DNA of 64,000 nucleotides from Asterias rubens (lineage: Eukaryota; Echinodermata; Asteroidea; Forcipulatida; Asteriidae): positions 17,573,685 to 17,637,684 of the forward strand of contig NC_047063.1 in assembly GCF_902459465.1 (NCBI RefSeq). Reading direction: 5' to 3'. The notes below the pieces were generated by a model, which was given only the letters and a program-made list of their open reading frames with translations, did no database searches and was not told where the DNA came from. Below, piece by piece: positions 10,801 through 20,900 of this stretch (its first letter is position 1; the number at the start of each line of letters is the position of its first letter). The position numbers were made by a program, and so were the translations under genes.

Positions 10801-13450
10801 TGAATACTTAAGATTCATTGTTTATCTTTTTTTTCACTCACTAACAGTAAAGTACTGCCTTCTCCTCTAAAATTCTGCATTTGTTTACGTGTTTAACATG
10901 TATTTTCATAGAGCATGAAAACAACAAATGCTGGTTGGTCTGCAATGGACACTTGCTCTGGTATTTTTTGATCGACACAGTTTGGGTTAAAAAATACTTG
11001 TAGATCACTCAAGGGAAGTTAGGGTTAAGCGTATAGAATCTGAGAAAACAACTCCATTGAAGAACTTGTTTTTCTAGTACATTAAAAAATCAAACCTGCT
11101 GAAAATCATACTCTTAATAACAAAATCCCCAGCAACTTGTTCTTTTCAATTTTTACAAATACAAATAATTTTTTCAAATTGACATTGACACAAAATTAAA
11201 ACCTAAGCCGAGGATTCTTATTTTTTAGAAGCCCCTTTTGCCAACCATGCCCCCCATTTTGTGCGACCATTACATAAAATGATAACATGAAATGACAGTT
11301 GGGGAAATTCTGCCTTTTTACAAATACAAGTAAACTGGAAACAGAGGCTGGTTCTCGTAGTTTGTTTGTCAGTTATCTTGTTTCCTTTTCTATATTTTAT
11401 AAGTCTATTATAAACATGATGTAATTTTTATTTAAATTTTCAGTATTATGAACTTGTGAATAATTATAAAGGTTTTAGATTTAAACTAATAATTTTGTTG
11501 TTTTATTTGATTGTCTCACCTCGTACTTCAGGATGCGAAATTAACGGTTGCCCGGTTGCCCGGGGCAACCAAAAAATCATCCGGGCAACCTGTGATTGTG
11601 TCGCCGTTGCCCGACGGGCAACCTTATGAAAAACAACAATTTAGGCCTAACCTGCTTATATTGTGCGAGCTCCAAAGATCGTTTGAATTTTCCACACAAA
11701 AAAAATATTTATGATGTTCAACCATTTTTGTATATTCCACGACGTCAACCGGACCGCGAGCCATGTGAGAACTTTCCAGCATCATCATTCACGTATTAAA
11801 TAATATGCGATGGCACAGCGCGGTTAAAATTGCAGTGCTGTGTAATAGCGGGACAGTAATGCACGTGCGTAGGGTACACGTACAGCATTTACAATTGGAA
11901 TTCACGTCCTTGTTCTGTCCCAACTATAGAATCAGCCTAACTGCAGATATATGGGCCTTTACTTACCATCTTTGCTGTGTAGCAAAACACATAGTTGGGT
12001 CATTTCTATAGTTGGGACTGAACGTTTGCACCGCTGATCCTGGTCGCACACGCGCTTTCCAGCAACCGCTGGTGCCGCGCAGTTGTCATGCTGCACCAGT
12101 GTGCCGCGCGCGGGACCAGCTTGCAAATGATAAACACGATGAATGGAGGCTGCGGGCACACGCGCTTTCTAGAAATTGCGCTTTTCCGGGGATCACTGGT
12201 GCCACGCGTGTTATGCTGCACGCGCACATAACAAGCGTGTGGGAACAGCTAGCGAGCATGTGTGAGCGCAGATCCACTCGCTACTTTAATTTGCGTGGTT
12301 GACACTGACAGTTCTAATATTTACGAAAGTTGCATGACACAAAGAATAACAATGAGCTTCCTAAAGTTTGGTTTCACGTTGGGTAGAGTAAAAGGCAGAG
12401 CAGACACTGACTTATGATGACAACATTTAGGTAAGTCAAGAGTTAGAGTAAGACTTACCTTTATCTCTTTTTTTTTCGGGCAACCTATTTTTCTTGTGGG
12501 CAACCTATTTTCAGTTGCTGGTTGCCCTAGGGGCAACCAGCAAATTTTCTTAATTTCGTACCCTGTACTTTGTCTACAATTTTTTTAAGTAAGATGTCAA
12601 AACCTGGTGTAATTAGGGAAAGTAACACATACAGGTTTCCAATTTATAATACTCAATTAAAAGCTTTGAAGAGGGTGGAGACTTAGATGTCTTTGCATTG
12701 CTTGTAATCGGCATTATTCACCCAAAAATATGTACAGCATCAAAATATAAAGATGTTTGAAAAAGAATGAAAAACAGTGGAGCAGGATTTAAGATGGATT
12801 TGCACAAAATAATAAAATGGGTGCATCTTCTTTTGATAAGCATTAGAGCCTAAAGCCTGGTTCATACGTCTTGCAACTGCAGGGCTGTTTTCGCAGCGAA
12901 TTATGTTATCAAAATACATATGGCATACGCAGGAAGCATGAACCGGGCTTCACTTGACAGTTTGGTTAGCTTGTGGCCCAAATTCCTCCAATATCCTTTT
13001 CCACTATGTTGCTACACACTACGCCTAAGATACCAAATTTTTGGCACTTAAATAAGACTGGTATGTCTGACCCAGTGGTAAGCGTTTTTGGACCTACTTG
13101 CCCCTGTCCTTAGAAGTAGGACTTGGGTGTGTAACGCTCAGTTCATACTTCCTACGAATGCAAATGCAATACGAGTGTTGACGCCACAAATTCGCAGGTG
13201 TTGAGTTGTGCCCAACTCTCTTGCGAATATCGCAGCAAACAGAGTTGTGACATCGAATTCACGTCAAATTTGCATCACGTTCGCATTCGCAGGAAGTATG
13301 AACTGGGTCTAAACTAGGGCCAACTAGAGTAACTCTTTGTTTTTTTTAGATGACTTTCACATTCCCTCAAACCATAACAGGGATTTAATCGCTAAAGCAA
13401 CTTACCACTTCAGAAGCACTTTTCTTGAGCTTGCTTCGATCGACTTTCAT
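4879..13450 (-). CDS. HUWE1: HUWE1 orthologue, first two coding exons (HECT-type E3 ubiquitin ligase), 3' part off the window
   Basis: Two minus-strand exons join in phase 0. Exon A (13450-13406, 15 codons) begins MKVDRSKLKKSASEV and ends at a GTAAGT donor. Exon B (4971-4879, 31 codons) follows a TTGCAG acceptor, begins PGDCKLLIEKLKSC, ends STWNHGK and has a GTAAGTC donor. The recalled human HUWE1 start is MKVDRTKLKKTPTEA followed by PADCR and later TWNIGK, so the match is residue by residue and the junction sits at the same place. HUWE1 is a very large HECT ubiquitin ligase acting in nucleus and cytoplasm on MCL1, p53, MYC and other clients. Only the extreme N-terminus, before the armadillo-like ring, is in view; the catalytic HECT domain lies far outside. 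The start is supported by family conservation and by a 37-nt leader preceded by a TTTTCAG acceptor. Confidence 0.9.
5096..5427. mobile_element. TTAA-flanked palindromic foldback element, right end truncated
   Basis: The element starts AGGAACACGTTGCCT directly after TTAA and is a long imperfect palindrome centred near 5286, where GGGAGTCAAAAATTTGACTCCC forms the tip. The right arm stops before reaching the mirror-image end. A full-length relative is at 43256-43622, with TTAA on both sides. TTAA duplications are made by piggyBac and Kolobok transposases. There is no coding sequence. Confidence 0.75.
7315..7710 (+). mobile_element. tRNA-derived SINE with a (TTA)n tail
   Basis: The head resembles a class II (Leu/Ser-like) tRNA. 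An A-box-like GTGGCCGAGCGCTTAAGAG near 7321 and a B-box-like GGGTTCTAATCCCC near 7380 are RNA polymerase III promoter elements. The body has the conserved-looking GATGGGACGTAAAGCCGTTGG, a CAGCATATTGCGCCACAGCACC segment and a tail ending in ATAAATACGGTTATTATTATT. The same tail segment recurs at 54615-54775, and a reverse-oriented copy sits at 28720-28890. It is a SINE rather than a working tRNA gene, because the cloverleaf is not intact. Confidence 0.75.
8585..8945. mobile_element. Interspersed repeat, CACTGGACAC/CAAAGACCAG family
   Basis: The copy contains GTCAAAGACCAGTATTCTCACTTGG, ATATGCATAAAATAACAAGCCTG, a poly-A-rich middle and a GTTTCTCAC / CAACAGCTCTC segment, and ends in GTGCCTTTAA. 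The same order of blocks recurs at 9345-9700, 24590-24790, 27400-27725, 34818-35155, 36462-36757, 41312-41713 and 50885-51725. The more complete copies begin AAAGGCACTGGACACTA and end AGTGTCCAGTGTCTTTAA, which are inverted repeats. That makes this a non-autonomous DNA element family. Confidence 0.75.
9345..9700. mobile_element. Second copy of the CACTGGACAC-family repeat
   Basis: The ends read AAAGGGAAGGTAC and GTACCTTCCCTTTAA, an inverted repeat. Inside, GACCAGTGTCCTCACTTACTG, GCATAAAATAACAAGCCTG and GTGTGCTTTCAGATAGG occur in the family order. An internal hairpin AAAGACTTCTGGCTAGAAGTCTTTT is present near the middle. There is no coding potential. Confidence 0.7.
11523..12568. mobile_element. 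1-kb inverted-repeat element rich in GTTGCCC/GGGCAAC motifs
   Basis: The outer ends read GTAC...CGAAATTAA on the left and TTAATTTCG...GTAC on the right. Inside each end are several GTTGCCC or GGGCAACC blocks in mirrored order, with GTTGCCCGGGGCAACC at the left and GTTGCCCTAGGGGCAACC at the right. The middle is unusually GC-rich for the window (about 12020-12280) and contains two similar stretches with CACACGCGCTTTC. It also carries a small nested inverted-repeat insertion at 11917-12018. No convincing protein is encoded. Confidence 0.6.
11917..12018. mobile_element. 102-bp mini-element with perfect 15-bp terminal inverted repeats
   Basis: GTCCCAACTATAGAA at the left end is exactly mirrored by TTCTATAGTTGGGAC at the right end. 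The interior includes another partial ATAGTTGGG. It sits inside the larger 11523-12568 element, so it may be a nested insertion or part of that element. The target duplication is not evident. Confidence 0.55.
12853..12950. mobile_element. Short MITE, AAGCCTGGTTCATAC ends
   Basis: The left end AAGCCTGGTTCATAC is mirrored by GCATGAACCGGGCTT at the right end, with a central GCAGCGAATTATG block. It resembles the element 190 bp further on at 13139-13305, which has GTTCATAC ends and internal GCGAAT motifs, so the two probably belong to one superfamily. Confidence 0.6.
13139..13305. mobile_element. MITE with CAGTTCATACTTCCT terminal inverted repeats
   Basis: CAGTTCATACTTCCTACGAATGC at the left is matched by GCATTCGCAGGAAGTATGAACTG at the right (one mismatch in 23). 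The 120-bp interior contains repeated TTCGCA/TGCGAA motifs and no open frame. It lies about 100 bp outside the first HUWE1 coding exon, on the intron side. Confidence 0.7.
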
Positions 13451-13487
13451 GTTTGACCTTTAATTAATCATCAACCGTGTAGAATAC
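13451..13487 (-). other. HUWE1: HUWE1 5' untranslated segment of the first coding exon
   Basis: On the minus strand a TTTATTTTCAG acceptor at 13488-13489 is followed by 37 nt of leader and then the HUWE1 start codon at 13450. The leader contains an in-frame-independent TGA at 13473-13471 that would end an upstream open frame begun in the previous exon (see 15351-15450). Confidence 0.65.
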
Positions 13488-14455
13488 CTGAAAATAAATG
13501 AAAGAAATTCCACATTTTAATACAGTTTTCAAAACAAGACAATGCCCAACAATAAGTGGAAAAACTCCCTGCTTCTCCTCTCTGGTAGACTCATGGCAGA
13601 GTCGATAGATGTTTAATGTCTACATCTTTCAGTGTATCATGTCATAGTGCTCCATTTTTTTGTAATTTGATGCGTTCACAACAAGACAAGACGCATTATT
13701 TTTAGAGGCATTTGAGTCCCGTCGTCTCCCTTAACATTGCACACCTGCCTTACAAAGGCAAAATAGGCGATTGCCTCGGAGCCCTTGAAACGCTACATTA
13801 GAAATGTACAGTTTCCTCAGAGGGAGCCTTTTACCAAGGAGAAAATGCCTTGTTGCCCTCGCCCTTTCTAAAATGAAGCATGCAAGCATGGCAGTAAGCT
13901 TGGGCGATATCATGATATTATAGAATATCGCGATATTAATTTGGAAACGATTTCGCTATCGGATCGATTTGGTTTTAATCGAAATATCGATATATCGCGA
14001 CAAACCAATTTTGTAATGCCAAGCTATACTGGTCCTGGTGGCTTGAAAAAGTTGAGGAGAAACCCTGGAGCCTGGTGGCTTGAAAAAGTTAAGGAGAAAC
14101 CCTGGAGCCAATTTCCTCCATGCATTGCCTTGATGCCGATTTTAATGTTCCAATAATTTTTTCCCTTTGTTTCACAGAGGAAAAATTTTCCTTGCCCTAA
14201 CTAAGTATCATTCAGTCTCTGTGAAAAAAAAAGTCACCAAGTGAAGCAATTTTATTCAGTTATGGCCACCATTTAACAAAATGAGCCAGTGAAACATTGT
14301 AGGCACAAATTTGGCCCAAAAAAACCTGTTTTTATTTGTATTTGAAAACACTGGAAGGGGGGGGGGGCACAAATTTATTTGGTTGTGAGTCCAGAGAGAA
14401 CCATGCTAATCATTTTGTCACTATTTATTTTGGGAGTAAGGAACATTTTGAGCTA

Positions 14456-14564
14456 GACCCAGTAACTGGGACGCTGTATTCCTATTTCGAAATTTTGACA
14501 ATGTCAAAATTTCGAAAAAGGAATATATTTCGAAAAAGGACTACAGCACCCCAGTTACTGGGTC
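14456..14564. mobile_element. Palindromic MITE with GACCCAGTAACTGGG ends
   Basis: The left end GACCCAGTAACTGGG is mirrored by CCCAGTTACTGGGTC at the right, and the arms continue to a tip of AAATTTTGACAATGTCAAAATTT. The terminal motif is itself a near palindrome. A half copy (CAGTGCCCCAGTTACTGGGTC) is at 61909-61932. Confidence 0.7.
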
Positions 14565-14761
14565 CAATTTTGAGCGAAAGTTACATATTGAAAAAAGTTT
14601 TTAATTTAAAACTTAATTGGTAGCCCTGGGCAAATTGTTCAACAATTTGTTGTCATAATCAGTGAGTGAAGTCTTTTGCATTTAAGTGCACTCAAGACTA
14701 GATGTATTTTCTTCCTCCATGAGATACAAATTACCTTTGACTTGAATGAAAGAGCGGATAA

Positions 14762-14860
14762 CCGTATGGCGCCACCACTTTTTCACTCATTTTTAAATCA
14801 AAGGGATATATCAATCAGGTAAATATTCATATCGAATGAAAAAGTGGTGGCGCCATACGG
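14762..14860. mobile_element. Hairpin MITE with perfect 24-bp terminal inverted repeats
   Basis: The arm at 14762-14785 (starting CCGTATGGCGCCACCAC) is the exact reverse complement of 14837-14860. The loop is 51 bp and AT-rich. Perfect arms suggest a fairly recent insertion or conversion. Confidence 0.75.
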
Positions 14861-15350
14861 AAACCTTTCCAAAAGAGCAAACCGCCGCAAGGGCATTTTA
14901 TGATATTTTCACTTTCCCCCTTCGCAAATTTTATGTTTTTATCCAAAAATCGTCAAAAATTATATAATTATAAAGAAACTTTTGAAGGGGCACCAAGGCC
15001 AAGACCAGGGGCACAGGCCTTGGTCAAGGAGCCCTCAATTAAACTAATTACAGGCCTGCCGCCATCATAATGAGTCAAACCGAAGGACCGAACAACTAAA
15101 AAAAAAAAAAATCACCAACAATATATTAATTTGACTCGAATGTTCCAATCCAACTTTCATTCCATTAATCATGCTCACAAAATCGTTCATTAAAATCATC
15201 AATTTCCATGCAAAACAAAAACATATATGTCATTTGAGAAAGTTATTAATGTTACCAAACAGTTTATATTTTATATTTTAAATTCAAATCAGCCAAAATA
15301 TCAGTAATTATACATAAAATAATACACAATTTGCAGAAAGAACCACTCAC

Positions 15351-15450
15351 ATGTAACACGAATCGTCGCCATTTTGCCCGTGTTGTCTCTCGATCAAAAA
15401 GTCCCGGATGAGGTCTGCAATCTCTCCTGACGTCATCACTTGGAGGCGCA
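15351..15450 (-). other. HUWE1: Probable non-coding first exon of HUWE1 with a short upstream ORF
   Basis: On the minus strand this stretch is GC-richer than its flanks and ends at a strong donor (TTACAT, then GTGAGT). It contains CAAAATGGCGAC, which resembles the AAGATGGCGGC core (YY1-type) common at housekeeping starts. Joined to the acceptor at 13487, the ATG at 15372 reads a 12-codon frame (MATIRVTCILHG) and stops 21 nt before the HUWE1 start codon. The upstream boundary is a guess, since no transcript data are available. Alternatively this could be unrelated intergenic DNA. Confidence 0.5.
15428..15435. promoter_or_regulatory. CRE-type TGACGTCA palindrome near the HUWE1 first exon
   Basis: TGACGTCA is the full palindromic consensus for CREB/ATF factors. 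It lies about 60 bp upstream of the ATGGCG of the proposed first exon in the minus-strand direction, a usual place for such a site. TGACGTCA also occurs in transposons of this window (2271-2278, 26040, 35717), so its role is inferred from position only. Confidence 0.4.
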
Positions 15451-16495
15451 CGATAAAGGCGCCAGATACCGGCCTTCAAATCATACCACTATCTTGAGAG
15501 ATAAATCTTTTAAACAGTTTTTCGTGGTTTCAAGCCAAAAGAGGACCATAATTTATCTCAAAAATCATGCATTTTTGTGTGCATGTATTCACAGCACGTA
15601 GTTAGCACTGTGATGGAATAGGGACGTGACTTGCGACCTATGTGTGCCGTACGCATGCGCACGTGCAACTCAATTTACATTCATTTGTCCAATGAAATCA
15701 TTGAATTTCTTAAGCCAGTACCTCTTTTTATCGTGGCTGAAGCCAGAACCAGTCTACTCTCTCAAGCTTGTTTGCCTCAAGAGGGCGCACTTCTATCCAA
15801 CACGCCTGGAACTTTTTAGATGCTAGATGCAGTTTCTACAAAATAAATGTTTGGTAAAAATTATGTCGCATTTTTTGTATACTTCCAGCATAATCTTAAT
15901 GTTTCAACAACTGAGTCGTCTTGTTTATTCATTTTCCATAACATGAAATTTAAATTTTAGATACTGGATCACCGTTGGGGGCGCTATATTTATGATTATC
16001 CCAGTCTGGATTATCCCATTTTGGGGTTGTATTTTTTCAGAATTTCTACAAAAAGTTGATAATTATTCACACCAACAGGTCGGGGTACCCGTGCAATGAT
16101 GAGGACAAACTAAAGACTCTTTAGTATTTCTTGCGATGGAAATTTGGAAATTGTTAGAAATGTAAGAAAATACTCCAGGGGTCGGTCAAGGCCAAAGAAA
16201 AGAAGAAGAGTCCAGCATTATAATGGATGAACTACATTAAGAATTGGAGTGGGGATGGACGGGGTATGGCAGCAGTATCAAGATCAGCAGCAGATCGAGA
16301 GAGATGGTTGGCGTAGACTTGAAATGACCACCGGACGCAGTTTGCTTTTACGTACCACACGCTGGCCACGGGGTCAATAGTGAAGTGAGGGAAGCGGCCA
16401 TACCTTATTGCGTTATGCTATGGCCGGCGCGTGATAAAAAACACACCAACCCCACCCCCCCCCCCCCCCAATAAAAAAAAATTAAAAAACCGGAC

Positions 16496-16498
<3 letters not shown>

Positions 16499-16547
<49 letters not shown>
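16499..16547. repeat. (AG)n microsatellite
   Basis: An uninterrupted run of about 24 AG dinucleotides follows a poly-C and poly-A stretch. It is a simple repeat in the shared upstream region of HUWE1 and the receptor gene. Confidence 0.95.
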
Positions 16548-16550
<3 letters not shown>

Positions 16551-17168
16551 AAAGATAGGAAAGTCAATAAATAACAGGTTAAACAAAACAAGGGGTAAAG
16601 AAGGTTTTAAACTCCGTCAAACGATTTCAAAATCGTTTGACGGGAGGTCAAACAAACGGTTAGCATGTCAACAGCCGACCCCTGATAGCAACTTATTTTA
16701 AACCAATGGACCTTTCTTTTGTTGATAAACAAACCGCCTTGGTTGGCATGGTCGGCCGACCGATTGATAGTAAAACACTAAATTGTAAAAACAGATGTTT
16801 CAACAAAACTCAACATTTTCTGCAAATTTTCTATTCAATAAAATACCTCTCATGATAAGTTGCTTTGTTTTAAACAAAATCAAAAAATTTTGTTACATTG
16901 TTACCAAAAAACCCGATCCATTCTTGATTTGCACTTATGGCTTTCTAGAGTTGTCCAATCTGGGTTGGCAAAAACTCGGGCTGTGACGTTGCAAAAGAAA
17001 GGTCTATTATTGGGAAAAGTAAACACATAATATTGGTCGTGATGCAGCATACTCTTTTTGTAGGGTTTCATGTAATTCATACGTTTGTTTGTCGTTTGTT
17101 TTATTTGTTATCATTATTTGCAGACCTAACCCCTATGTAGTTGCGCAATCATGCCAAACAGTTTCTTA

Positions 17169-17297
17169 GGCCGTGTCCGAAACGACGACTTCGGCTACAG
17201 CTACGGCTAGATCGCGGGCGTCTGCCTATTCTTCAACACTGGTAGACGCGCTGATCTAGACGTAGCTGTAGCCGAAGTCGTCGTTTCGGACACGGCC
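17169..17297. mobile_element. PIF/Harbinger-like palindromic MITE with TTA target duplication
   Basis: Both arms begin GGCCGTGTCCGAAACGACGAC and stay complementary for about 50 bp with few mismatches, around a loop of roughly 25 bp. TTA lies directly outside each end (17166-17168 and 17298-17300). A 3-bp TWA duplication with GG-beginning ends is typical of PIF/Harbinger. A more decayed relative is at 54770-54903. The element lies 484 bp upstream of the IL-17 receptor start codon. Confidence 0.75.
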
Positions 17298-17780
17298 TTA
17301 CTTCCGTGATTTTGTGTCAGGAGACACAATGTCATTGGTCAAAAGTGAATGTCTTGCAGACTTTGCAAACTTTCAGTCATCGAACACGCTGTGATTGGCT
17401 CGTCGATATCGTTAATTTGCATACGACGTTGACTGCGCGGTTTTCTGAAGCCCTGTGTGTACGGATTACGCCGATGAGTGCAGTTTCCTGGTGCGGTTTG
17501 TTTTCCACACACGTACGTGCATTGGGTTGGACTTTGAACGAATCGTCCCGCCGTATCGATTGCATGTACACATGAAACCATATCTAATATAGTAGTAGTA
17601 CATTGTATTGATGTGTGTTTTTGCGTGGAAACAGTTGAGTTGTTCAACTTTTATGCAACATAAGCCGTCCTTCAACTTAGCTTTTGTCATGTTTAACTCC
17701 ATTGTCACCCATGAAGGGTCTGTTATTAATTGCAAATGTTTAACAACTCAACCATAGAACACTGAGTGTATCAGTTCGCG

Positions 17781-17948
17781 ATGGAACAACACCAGAAATG
17801 GATGAGATTTGCGGGGTTTATTCCGAAAGCAGTTTTCCCGTGGATCGCCATCGTGTTGTTGGTATGGACGCTGCCGGTGGCTGTGATGTCAACGGGGCAG
17901 CCGTACTGGTACGAACCGCCGTGCCGCAAGCAAGATTTCACATGGACG
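17781..17948 (+). CDS. IL-17 receptor exon 1: start codon and signal peptide
   Basis: Fifty-six codons end in phase 0 at a GTAAGA donor. The peptide has a basic/aromatic N-terminus, then the hydrophobic core FPWIAIVLLVWTLPVAVM, then a polar stretch with a cysteine (PPCRKQ). This is a secretory signal. A second in-frame ATG eight codons in (MRFAGF) would give a shorter but equally good signal peptide, so the exact start is not certain. The overlapping 71-residue frame shifted by one base is a shadow. Confidence 0.85.
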
Positions 17949-20900
17949 GTAAGAACATGCCATCAACTTATCATTTCATAAAAATGTACACATCCAGTTA
18001 TTATTTAAAATAACTAGTCTTTATCAGGATGTCTCGTACGTTTCTTTCTTCACCTCTTTAGACCCCGTTTCGAATACCACCTCAGACCCGGAGCATTTCA
18101 TGTGGATTGGGCTTTCGTAAATAGTTCTAGGAGAGGAGTAGGGTTTTCAGTGTTGGTTTTCCCCCGTTGGTGTTTGACTGTTTGACACAGCTAAAAACTG
18201 AACAAAATAATTTCTTTTCACGCTTTCTTGTTCATCCTGTATTAATTAGCGCTTTTGTGCTGTTTTGAATCAAAATGAAATTGTTATAAATGATGAATCG
18301 TCTTTATAGGTTTTGTTCTTTTGCTCTCAAACTATGTTTGAAACAAACTGTGTTTGTTTCAATCGCAAATGACTATTTTATTTGTTTATTTAGACAGGGT
18401 AGCCTCATCAGTTTTAGAAGTTTCTTTTTTTTAACAATTGATATCCATAAAGAGCGCTGTGTAAAAACAATACAAATTTTAATTGTAAAAGAGTAACTTA
18501 CTGAGCAATTAGAAAGTACATGAAAAGTACTAAAAAAGAGGCAAATGTACATAATAGAGTTGAGACTGCTTTAAAACTAAAGAACGTCAAACTAGCAAGA
18601 TTCACTCACTACAAATTGGACTAGTAGTACTTTACACTCCTGCAGAGCACAAAATCAGACAGAAAATCATTCCTATGATTTTACCATGTGTCTATAATAA
18701 TATTACCTGGAAGATTAACAGGAGTGTAGTCTTATCATTAATGGTTCAACAAACCTCTTGGTCTTAGATTGATTTTTATTAACAATTACAGGCAAAATAA
18801 TCTATGTTGTTTTTGCTTGTTTTTTAAAAAACACAAAGTAGGAACTATTCAGCTGAAACTTTCAATGGTGTTTGTTATAATTGTATCTCCCTTCATAATT
18901 TTGCCTAAAAATCAGCATTTCATCAACAAAAAAGAGCATATTTGCCACGAGGCTTTTGTAACTCTCATCACAGTTCAGTCTTAAATTCTGCCTGTGAATA
19001 AAATTATGTTGTGGTTTGACAGCCATGTGTAGAGCTTTGTACCAGGACACTGGTTTTCAACTTTCCCACATTACCATGCATGCTTGCTTCCTAAAGGCAA
19101 CATGCATGAGTGAGTAAAGAAATCGTGACTCGGCAGCAGCCAAAAATGTCCAATATGTAATTAAAGGAGATTAACACAGAAATGTTTTATTCATTGGCTC
19201 GTCAGTGCTACAAGGTCGTTACTTTTTAATTTCATACCCTATTTGTAGAAGGCTGCATATAAATTTGATACAAATAAACCAAGTAACCGTTTTCAAAAAA
19301 AAATGGTTTATTTTAAACCAAAGCATTTTATGTTGGCTCATCAGTGCTATCAGGTTGTTAATTGCAATTTCTAAATACCCGAAGCTATTATGAGTAAATG
19401 TTTTTCTTAGAAACTGAATATTTTGAAATTGTATGTTGGTACATCAGTGCTATTAGGTTGTTAACTGCAATTTCTAAGCCTACTCAAAGCTATGAGTAAT
19501 TGTTTTTCTAAGAAACTGGTTAATTTGAAAGGGAGAGGACAACAAGTCGTTTATTTGGTGGCTCATCAGTGCTACTTGTAATTTTATACCATAAATATAT
19601 TTAAATAGATACTATAAATATATTTAAAAGGCTGTTAAGTGAAAAATGCTTAAACTTGAAAAACAAAATCAAAAATCTACAAGTAAATGTTTTTCTAAGA
19701 AAAAACGTTTGTGGGAAGGCATTAATAAAAATTTAACAACAATAATATTTAACATATTTGGCAGGGCTTTAAATACTAAATTTGGGAACAACAATACCAC
19801 AGGGCTTGTAGCTTAAAGGACCGGAACAAATTCTGGAGCGGAAAACAACCGGAAATAAATGAATTTAAAAGCTATTTTGTTATACTCAAAAACTCAACCA
19901 GTCAAATTTAACATAATAGTACAAAAACAGTGAGATATTATTATTCAACTGAAAAAAACAAAACCCAGCAAGACTGCCGTCGTGAGTTTGATGGCCCGAC
20001 TCATAATTGTTGGGGTTGTGATCGACTGTAAATTTTAAGCCTTGACCCAATTTCATTAAGCCTGTAAGTAGTAGACCTAATAAGTAGGCTTACCTGTAAG
20101 CACAAAAACTTGCTAAGTGCAGAACAAACTTGCTTAGCAGAAACAGATAACCAGCCAATGTTCAATAACCTTGCATTATTGCAACTGGCACCCCACTCAT
20201 TTTTTGCTTTTAGTTTTAGCGAGAAATTGTTATTATAAACAGTAGTTGGGAACATTTTATAAATACTTTACTCTTGAAGAAGAGAATAACAACACACTTT
20301 CCCTTTAAGATACAGTCTTTTCCAACTGTACATCATAACCTTGGCATTGTGCACACACCGTGAAATGCAGCAATCCAATCAAGAAATAAAATGAAAACTA
20401 AGCTTTTAAAATAGCTGTGGCATTAAACAAACCATTCACCATTCTCAGTCATTTTAATGGTGGATGATTACAGCACAATACTTAGTGGATGGTATGTAGT
20501 GTATTGAATCTGCGGTTATGACTTGTCACAATGAAATATTGTACAATACTTGTCCTGTTCAGGGTACAAGCATGGCACACACATCCAGAGTTCACTGGAA
20601 TGAAACTATGAAAATACAAAAGGCCTTCGCCTTTTCACTATAAAAACAATCCTGCAAAATTTATTGTTACATTTTTCTGAGAACAAAAAATCAGTGGTTG
20701 TAAATTGCTTACCAAGCAGAAGGACCTGTGGTATAAATGCAATAAATAGTCAAAGGCCGGAGTTTCAACCCTAGAAGAGAGTTTTTCTCGAAGAATAAGT
20801 AGAGAGAAAATCTTGACCAAAGATTTTCCAATGGAATTGCCACTTGCCAGTTGCAAAAATAATGAAAAAGGTCTCGGCTCATCAATGATAAAATCCAGGC

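Larger units (their letters stand above)
4972..13405 (-). other. First coding intron of HUWE1, about 8.4 kb, filled with repeats
   Basis: The exons on either side abut in phase 0 exactly where the human protein is continuous, so no exon is missing. The intron contains a truncated TTAA foldback (5096-5427), GGCAAGGCC-type repeats (5900-6200), a tRNA-derived SINE (7315-7710), two copies of the CACTGGACAC-family repeat (8585-8945 and 9345-9700), a GCTTAGCA-type repeat (9800-10060), a 1-kb inverted-repeat element (11523-12568) and two related short MITEs (12853-12950, 13139-13305). I see no RNA gene. Confidence 0.7.
13488..15350 (-). other. Probable 5'-UTR intron of HUWE1 with several foldback elements
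   Basis: This is non-coding. It holds ATATCG-rich palindromic sequence (13905-14000), a 57-bp partial duplication with GGTGGCTTGAAAAAGTT repeated twice (14037-14105), a poly-G run (14358-14367), two hairpin MITEs (14456-14564 and 14762-14860) and a GAAGGGGCACCAAGGCCAAGACC repeat shared with 6148-6180. No exon is supported. Confidence 0.55.
15480..17780. other. Head-to-head intergenic region between HUWE1 and the IL-17 receptor gene
   Basis: No coding exon is supported. It contains a poly-C run (16454-16469), an (AG)n microsatellite (16499-16547), a hairpin with CGTCAAACGATTT arms (16615-16642) and a near-perfect palindromic MITE (17169-17297). Both flanking genes point away from this DNA, so it should hold both promoters. 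I could not define a TATA box or start site for the receptor gene. Confidence 0.6.

Noticed and set aside
17798..18013. 71-residue frame overlapping receptor exon 1
   Set aside because: It is the shifted-frame shadow of the signal-peptide exon and runs through the verified donor into the intron.
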